Below are positions 33,385-37,614 of a stretch of DNA of 37,614 nt, in pieces. This DNA is from Thalassobius sp. I31.1 (lineage in GTDB: Bacteria; Pseudomonadota; Alphaproteobacteria; Rhodobacterales; Rhodobacteraceae), in contig NZ_PWAA01000017.1 of NCBI RefSeq assembly GCF_003031585.1, forward strand, positions 1 through 37,614. The letters are read 5' to 3'. The notes beneath the pieces are model-generated. The model ran no database searches. It saw only the letters and a list, made by a program, of their open reading frames with translations, and was not told where the DNA came from. A program made the position numbers and the translations under genes. The stretch's first letter is position 1. The number at the start of each line of letters is the position of its first letter.

Positions 33385-34936
33385 TCTTCCGGCCTCCCCG
33401 GTCAAAAATCATAAACAGCGCAAGGCTGAGAAACAGCAAAAGCAGCGCAGCCCCTGCGGCCTGTTCCATGCGGTAAGCCCCCATCAGACGATAGATCATC
33501 AGGGGCAGTGTACCCGCATCAGGATCGGCAAACAGGGCGACCACGCCAAGGTCGCTCATCGACAGTGCCGCGGTCAGCCCCAGGGCAAAGCCCAGCGGGC
33601 GGCGGATACGGGGCAGGGTAAGCAGGCGAAAGCGCGCGAACCCTGCCATGCCCAGCTGATCGGCAAGTGGGGCATAGGTTGCCTCGATCTCACGCATGGC
33701 GGGCAGAAGCCCGCGCAATGCAAAAGGAATCGCCATGGCCGCGTTCACGATAATGGTGACAGGCAGGGCGAGGTCACGGGGGCTGAAATATGGGTTCAGC
33801 AGGATGAACAGCCCGGTGCCGATGACCAGGGGTGATGCGGACACAGAAAGATAGGCAATCGCTTCGGGCCAGGCGCGTTTTTCTTTCGCGGCGATCTGTG
33901 CCAGCGGCAGAACCAGGGCAAGCATCACGGTGGAAGATGCAATTGCCATCAGAACCGACCGCAAGGCTGCCCACCAGACCACATCGGGCATACTCAGAAT
34001 GCCTGTCAGCCCGGATTTAATCACCATGGCCAGCGGCAGGATTACAAAAAGTGCTGCGAATCCCAGGCAAAATGCATCCTGAATGCGCAGGCCAATCGCC
34101 CCGGCGTCACTGCGTTGCACAGCGCGATCAAACCCGGCGGCTGCATCCTGGTGGCGGGTGAAATACCAGGCGATCCCAGCGGCCAGGGTGCACAGCAGGA
34201 ATTGAATGGACGACAATAGGGCGGCTTTCCCGGGATCAAAGTCACTGCGCAGGGCCTGGTAGATCGCCAGTTCAATTGTCGTTGCTTTTGGTCCGCCACC
34301 CAGGGTCAGCGCGACGGCGAAACTGGTGGTGCAGATCAGAAAGATCACAGCGAAAATACTGGGAATGACTTCACGCAGCATGGGCCATTCAATCTGGCGG
34401 AACATATCGCGCGGGGCAAAGCCCAAGCTTTGCGCCAGACGGAAACGTTCAGCCGGAATCGCAAGCCAGCTTTGTAAAATCAGACGGGTGGCAAGTGGCA
34501 GGTTGAAAAACACATGCGCCAGCAGAACGCCGGAAAACCCATAGACAGACACGGTTTCAAACCCCAGGGCGTTCAGCATCTGGTTAAAGAGGCCTGCCCG
34601 GCCAAACACCGCCAGCAGGCCCAGAACCGCGACAATCACCGGCAGGATGAAGGGCGCGCCCAGCAGTGTGATCAGGATCTGACGTCCTGGGAATTGCCGT
34701 CGGGCCAGGGCGCGGGCGACCGGGATGGCAAGCGCAACGGAAATCAGGGCAGAAAAGAAAGCCTGGATCAGGGTGAAACGCAGGGCGGCGATATCCGCGC
34801 GCCCCAGACCCCGGGTGAATTCCGCCTGCCAGGCCACAGCGGCGAGCGTTCCGAGGGTCAGAAACAGCAAGAGGGCAGCCGCAGCCGCCCCCCAAAGCCC
34901 AAGCGGGCTGATTATTGAGACAGCGCGTCGAGCCAC
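33371..34936 (-). CDS. thiP: Thiamine ABC transporter permease (fused, two domains)
   Basis: A 521-residue permease with about twelve membrane helices made of two homologous halves, each with an EAA-like loop (for example PAERFRLAQSLGFAPRDMF and ADQLGMAGFARFRLLTLPRI). It starts at a GTG (minus, 34936) that overlaps the last 25 bases of thiB, so it depends on translational coupling. Length matches other ThiP proteins. Confidence 0.92.
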   Translation of the reverse strand: MARRAVSIISPLGLWGAAAAALLLFLTLGTLAAVAWQAEFTRGLGRADIAALRFTLIQAFFSALISVALAIPVARALARRQFPGRQILITLLGAPFILPVIVAVLGLLAVFGRAGLFNQMLNALGFETVSVYGFSGVLLAHVFFNLPLATRLILQSWLAIPAERFRLAQSLGFAPRDMFRQIEWPMLREVIPSIFAVIFLICTTSFAVALTLGGGPKATTIELAIYQALRSDFDPGKAALLSSIQFLLCTLAAGIAWYFTRHQDAAAGFDRAVQRSDAGAIGLRIQDAFCLGFAALFVILPLAMVIKSGLTGILSMPDVVWWAALRSVLMAIASSTVMLALVLPLAQIAAKEKRAWPEAIAYLSVSASPLVIGTGLFILLNPYFSPRDLALPVTIIVNAAMAIPFALRGLLPAMREIEATYAPLADQLGMAGFARFRLLTLPRIRRPLGFALGLTAALSMSDLGVVALFADPDAGTLPLMIYRLMGAYRMEQAAGAALLLLFLSLALFMIFDRGGRKNADT

Positions 34937-35898
34937 TCTGTCAGCGCGGCTTCGCGCACGCTACCTGCGTCTTCTGCCGGGATCAGCAGGGATTTTTCAG
35001 GCACGGTCAGGGTTTCGAAGCCTTCCGGCAGGCCAGCGGCAGGTGTTGCGGCCGGGTACATCCAGTTGGTGGTTGGCAGGATGGTTTGCGCCGCGTCTGA
35101 AATCATGAAGTCCAGGAACTGTTGCGCCAGTTCCGGCTGATCTGCGGATTTGGTCACGGCTGCGACTTCGATCTGCATGTAGTGACCTTCATCAAAGGCG
35201 GCTGCGGATTTGGACGCATCGTCTTCCGCGATCAGGTGATAGGCCGGGGATGTTGTGTAAGACAGAGCCATGTCGGCTTCGCCTTCAAGGAACATGCCGT
35301 AGGATTCGGACCAGCCTTTGGTCACGGTGACGATGTTATCGGACAGATCCGCCCAGATTGCTGGGGCTTCATCGCCGTATGCCGCTTTGACCCACATCAT
35401 CAGGCCAAGGCCGGGGGTGGAAGAGCGCGGATCCTGGATCACGATTTTCAGATCAGACGCGGCCAGATCACGGAAATTCGCAGGAACAGTGTCTGTTTTG
35501 GTGTTGTCATAGACAAAGGCGAAGTAGCCCCAGTCATATGGCACGTAAGTCGCGTTGTCCCATGCGATCGGCAGGGTCAATGTGGGGTTTTCCAGCGTGT
35601 GCGGTACAAAGAACTGATCGGCCAGGGCCTGATCCGCCAGGTTTGTGTCGATGCCGAGAACAACGTCTGCCTCGGAATGATCACCTTCCAGGTTCAGGCG
35701 AGCGATCAGCGCAGCACCGTCACCAACGGCAGAAAACTGCAGGTCACAGTTGCAGATGTCTTCAAAGGCGGCCTCAATCGCGGGACCAGGGCCCCAGTCA
35801 GACGTGAAGCTGTCATAGGTGTAGACGTTCAGAACGGGTGTCTCTGCGCTTGCTGCTGTAGCTGCACAAAGTCCCGCGGCGAGTGTAAGACATTTCAT
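34912..35898 (-). CDS. thiB: Thiamine-binding periplasmic protein
   Basis: A 328-residue binding protein with a signal peptide (about 1-18, ASA|ET) and the ThiB start VLNVYTYDSFTSDWGPGPAIE. IDTNLADQAL, YDWGYFAFVYDN and RSSTPGLGLMMW (about 159-170) line the thiamine-binding cleft. It is first in the operon. AAGGA precedes ATG, within a sequence (35901-35907) that can pair with an upstream anti-Shine-Dalgarno. Confidence 0.94.
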   Translation of the reverse strand: MKCLTLAAGLCAATAASAETPVLNVYTYDSFTSDWGPGPAIEAAFEDICNCDLQFSAVGDGAALIARLNLEGDHSEADVVLGIDTNLADQALADQFFVPHTLENPTLTLPIAWDNATYVPYDWGYFAFVYDNTKTDTVPANFRDLAASDLKIVIQDPRSSTPGLGLMMWVKAAYGDEAPAIWADLSDNIVTVTKGWSESYGMFLEGEADMALSYTTSPAYHLIAEDDASKSAAAFDEGHYMQIEVAAVTKSADQPELAQQFLDFMISDAAQTILPTTNWMYPAATPAAGLPEGFETLTVPEKSLLIPAEDAGSVREAALTEWLDALSQ

Positions 35899-35900
35899 AT

Positions 35901-35940
35901 CTCATCCTTTTCATTGCCGACGGGCGGATGTCTGGATGAG
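35901..35940 (-). promoter_or_regulatory. Expression platform of the TPP riboswitch
   Basis: On the minus strand CTCATCC (plus 35934-35940) is perfectly complementary to GGATGAG (35901-35907), which holds part of the thiB ribosome site. Pairing would hide the site, implying control of translation initiation. The partner that frees it without TPP is not obvious. Confidence 0.65.
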
Positions 35941-35948
35941 CGTTGTCT

Positions 35949-36031
35949 CAACCTTCCCTCCGCCGGTCTTAACCGGTTCAGGTTCTACGGGTCCGCTTTC
36001 GCATCTCAGCCATACTGGCCCCCCGAGGTAA
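35949..36031 (-). ncRNA. TPP riboswitch (THI element) upstream of thiB
   Basis: On the minus strand the order is ACCT (P1), CGGGGGGCC, GGCTGAGATG, ACCCGTAGAACCTGAACCGG, TTAAGACCGGCGGAGGGA, and AGGT closing P1. These are the conserved thi-box parts, including CTGAGA and GAACCTGA. It should repress thiBPQ when thiamine diphosphate is plentiful. Confidence 0.95.
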
Positions 36032-36167
36032 GGGGATGTTTAGCCACTGCGGGGACGATGTGCAAGAAGTTGTGGGGAACTGGACTTATGCAGGGATAAA
36101 GCTGGATCGCAAAGTGCATGCGAAACATGCCTGTTGGCATAATCGCGATCTACATTTTTTGGTAAAT

Positions 36168-36254
36168 TGGTGCCCAGAAGAGGACTCGAACCTCCACGTC
36201 CATACAGACACTAGCACCTGAAGCTAGCGCGTCTACCAATTCCGCCATCTGGGC
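36168..36254 (-). tRNA. tRNA-Leu (anticodon CAG)
   Basis: On the minus strand, 87 bases form a class II tRNA with an encoded CCA. Acceptor GCCCAGA pairs with TCTGGGC. The anticodon arm is CTAGC-TTCAGGT-GCTAG, giving CAG. A long variable arm (TGTCTGTATGGACG) and T arm GAGG-TTCGAGT-CCTC follow, as expected for Leu. Confidence 0.97.
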
Positions 36255-36271
36255 ACGGGGTAGTGAGGGCG

Positions 36272-36300
36272 GATTTAGACCTGTGGGCGGGGGGTGTCAA
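36272..36300 (-). promoter_or_regulatory. Promoter of tRNA-Leu
   Basis: On the minus strand TTGACA (plus 36295-36300) and TAAATC (36272-36277) are exactly 17 bases apart, 18 bases ahead of the tRNA. It is a near-consensus sigma-70-type promoter. Confidence 0.8.
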
Positions 36301-36461
36301 TGCGAAAACGCAGGTTTTTTGTGAATCTTTAAGATTCTTCGCGTTTACTGCATCTGAGTACCGCAAAGTGTTTTGGTCGCGGGGTAAATCGCCGGGTTTA
36401 ATCTTGTCTGTGCGGGTGCAGAAAGCTATGCCTGTGTCAGGAAATTCCCGGAGGATACCCA

Positions 36462-37445
36462 ATGAGCGGATTAGTCACGATCTTCGGCGGTGCCGGCTTT
36501 GTCGGACGCTACATTGCGCGGCGCATGGCGAAAGAAGGCTGGCGCGTGCGTGTGGCCGGGCGTCGCCCGAATGAATCCCTGCATGTGAAGCCCTATGGCA
36601 CACCAGGCCAGGTGGAACCTGTGTTCTGCAATATCCGCGATGATGCCTCTGTGCGTGCGGTGATGCAGGGGGCGGATGCGGTTGTGAACTGTGTTGGGAT
36701 CCTTGACGAAAGCGGTAAGCAAAGCTTTGACTCGGTGCAGTCTGAGGGTGCCGGGCGTATCGCACGTATTGCGGCGGAAGAAGGTATTGCGCGTCTGGTG
36801 CATCTGTCTGCCATTGGCGCGAGCGCCGACAGCGCCAGCAAATATCAGCAAAGCAAGGCGGCGGGCGAAGCGGATGTTCTGGCGCATTTTAATGATGTCG
36901 TGATCCTGCGTCCTTCGGTGATCTTTGGTCCGGAAGATGGTTTCTTTAACAAGATCGCGGGCCTGTCACGTTTCACCCCTGTGATGCCTGTGATTTCCGG
37001 CGCAACGAAATTTCAGCCTGTTTATGTGGATGATGTGGCGAAAGCGGCGGTTGCTGGTGTCACAGGTGCGGCTGCGCCGGGGATTTATGAGCTGGGCGGG
37101 GCGGAGGTTATCACCTTCCGAGGGGCTATGGAAAAGGCGCTTGAAGTGTCTTATCGTAAGCGCATTCTTGTGCCCATGCCCCTGTTTATTGCGCGTATTC
37201 AGGCGACGGTGATGTCCCTGATCGAAGCGATTTCTCTGGGGGCCATTCCGAACTTCATCGTGACACGCGATCAGCTGCGGTCTCTGGCGGATGACAATGT
37301 TGTGTCGGAAGGGGCAAAGACCCTTGCGGATCTGGGCATTGATCCGGTGCGCATGGATAGCGTCCTGTCGGAATATCTGTGGCGCTATCGTCCGTCCGGG
37401 CAATATGACGACATCCGCGATTCAGCCGCTAATCTGCGCGACTGA
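36462..37445 (+). CDS. NDUFA9-like complex-I associated SDR protein
   Basis: A 327-residue atypical short-chain dehydrogenase of the complex I NDUFA9 subfamily. NAD(P) binding is by TIFGGAGFVGRYIARRM (about 6-22). The core continues through ADAVVNCVGIL, HLSAIGASADSASKYQQSKAAGE (YxxxK region) and ILRPSVIFGPEDGFFN. In mitochondria NDUFA9 binds NADPH and supports complex I; the bacterial role is inferred from family. GGAGG lies just ahead of ATG 36462. It converges on uppP. Confidence 0.9.
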   Translation: MSGLVTIFGGAGFVGRYIARRMAKEGWRVRVAGRRPNESLHVKPYGTPGQVEPVFCNIRDDASVRAVMQGADAVVNCVGILDESGKQSFDSVQSEGAGRIARIAAEEGIARLVHLSAIGASADSASKYQQSKAAGEADVLAHFNDVVILRPSVIFGPEDGFFNKIAGLSRFTPVMPVISGATKFQPVYVDDVAKAAVAGVTGAAAPGIYELGGAEVITFRGAMEKALEVSYRKRILVPMPLFIARIQATVMSLIEAISLGAIPNFIVTRDQLRSLADDNVVSEGAKTLADLGIDPVRMDSVLSEYLWRYRPSGQYDDIRDSAANLRD

Positions 37446-37614
37446 TCAGGCGTAAGCGAACCACAACAGCACCACGCCCAGGCCGATCCGGTAGATCACA
37501 TAGGGCGTGTAGCTGACGCTGCGCAGCAGGCGCATCATCAGGGTCAGCGCCAAAAGGGCGGCAATGCAGGCGAAAGCGGCGGCAATCGCGCCGTCTTTCA
37601 CCGCCTGCATATTA
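37446..37614 (-). CDS. uppP: 3' end of undecaprenyl-diphosphatase (partial)
   Basis: The minus frame is open from the window edge to the TGA at 37446-37448 (about 55 codons). The translation includes AVKDGAIAAAFACIAALLALTLM and SYTPYVIYRIGLGVVLLWF. TPYVIYR followed by a Gly-containing hydrophobic helix is the C-terminal signature of UppP/BacA, which recycles the lipid carrier for peptidoglycan synthesis. The start lies beyond the window. Confidence 0.8.
   Translation of the reverse strand, partial: NMQAVKDGAIAAAFACIAALLALTLMMRLLRSVSYTPYVIYRIGLGVVLLWFAYA

Overview
The window looks like chromosomal DNA of a Rhodobacterales-type alphaproteobacterium (roseobacter group or close relative). This rests on gene families and order. 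A HemD / mitofilin (Mic60-like) / HemY-like operon sits back to back with tsaD-gpsA. There is a Rieske / cytochrome b / cytochrome c1 operon of alphaproteobacterial form, a RibH2-type lumazine synthase behind an FMN riboswitch, a thiBPQ operon behind a TPP riboswitch, and a complex-I NDUFA9-like gene beside uppP. No integrase, transposase, phage gene or CRISPR array was seen, so the region reads as vertically inherited chromosome rather than an island.

Positions 1-12880 are the least ordinary part and the best candidate for an undescribed system. The window opens inside an unidentified gene (stop at 382). An unrecognised acidic protein and two adjacent dynamin-like GTPases follow (453-4523), tightly overlapping. 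After a 357-base gap with several inverted repeats comes a second run, all on +: a membrane-anchored Ser/Thr protein kinase with a periplasmic PDZ-like tail, an FHA phosphothreonine reader, a PP2C phosphatase, and three secreted proteins that each join a Cys-bracketed LysM domain to a family-3-like solute-binding domain (4881-12847). The run ends at a strong terminator. No transport permease accompanies the binding proteins. My reading, which is inference, is an envelope-sensing pathway: periplasmic LysM/binding proteins sense peptidoglycan or a small ligand, a kinase/phosphatase/FHA switch carries the signal, and a dynamin pair may be the membrane-remodelling output.

Positions 12883-17112 (minus) hold a ProC-like reductase and the hemD / mitofilin / hemY-like operon. 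Positions 17152-20321 (plus) hold tsaD, gpsA, a YciI protein, an EVE-domain protein and a DUF1761 membrane protein. A tRNA-Lys (minus) with a near-consensus promoter follows. Positions 20584-24595 (plus) carry dapF, mtaB, a glutathione-transferase-like gene and a PLP-dependent sulfur-amino-acid enzyme. ribH (minus) with its FMN riboswitch is divergent from a PaiB-like flavin protein, a small protein, a second GST and a DUF4166 gene (25404-27546).

Positions 27519-29566 (minus) encode a probable surface-lipoprotein export pair: a TPR/beta-barrel Slam-like protein and a lipoprotein with a TbpB-like barrel. The cytochrome bc1 operon (29929-32636, plus) and thiBPQ (32692-35898, minus) converge on a palindromic terminator. 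The window closes with the TPP riboswitch, tRNA-Leu(CAG), the NDUFA9-like gene and the 3' end of uppP.
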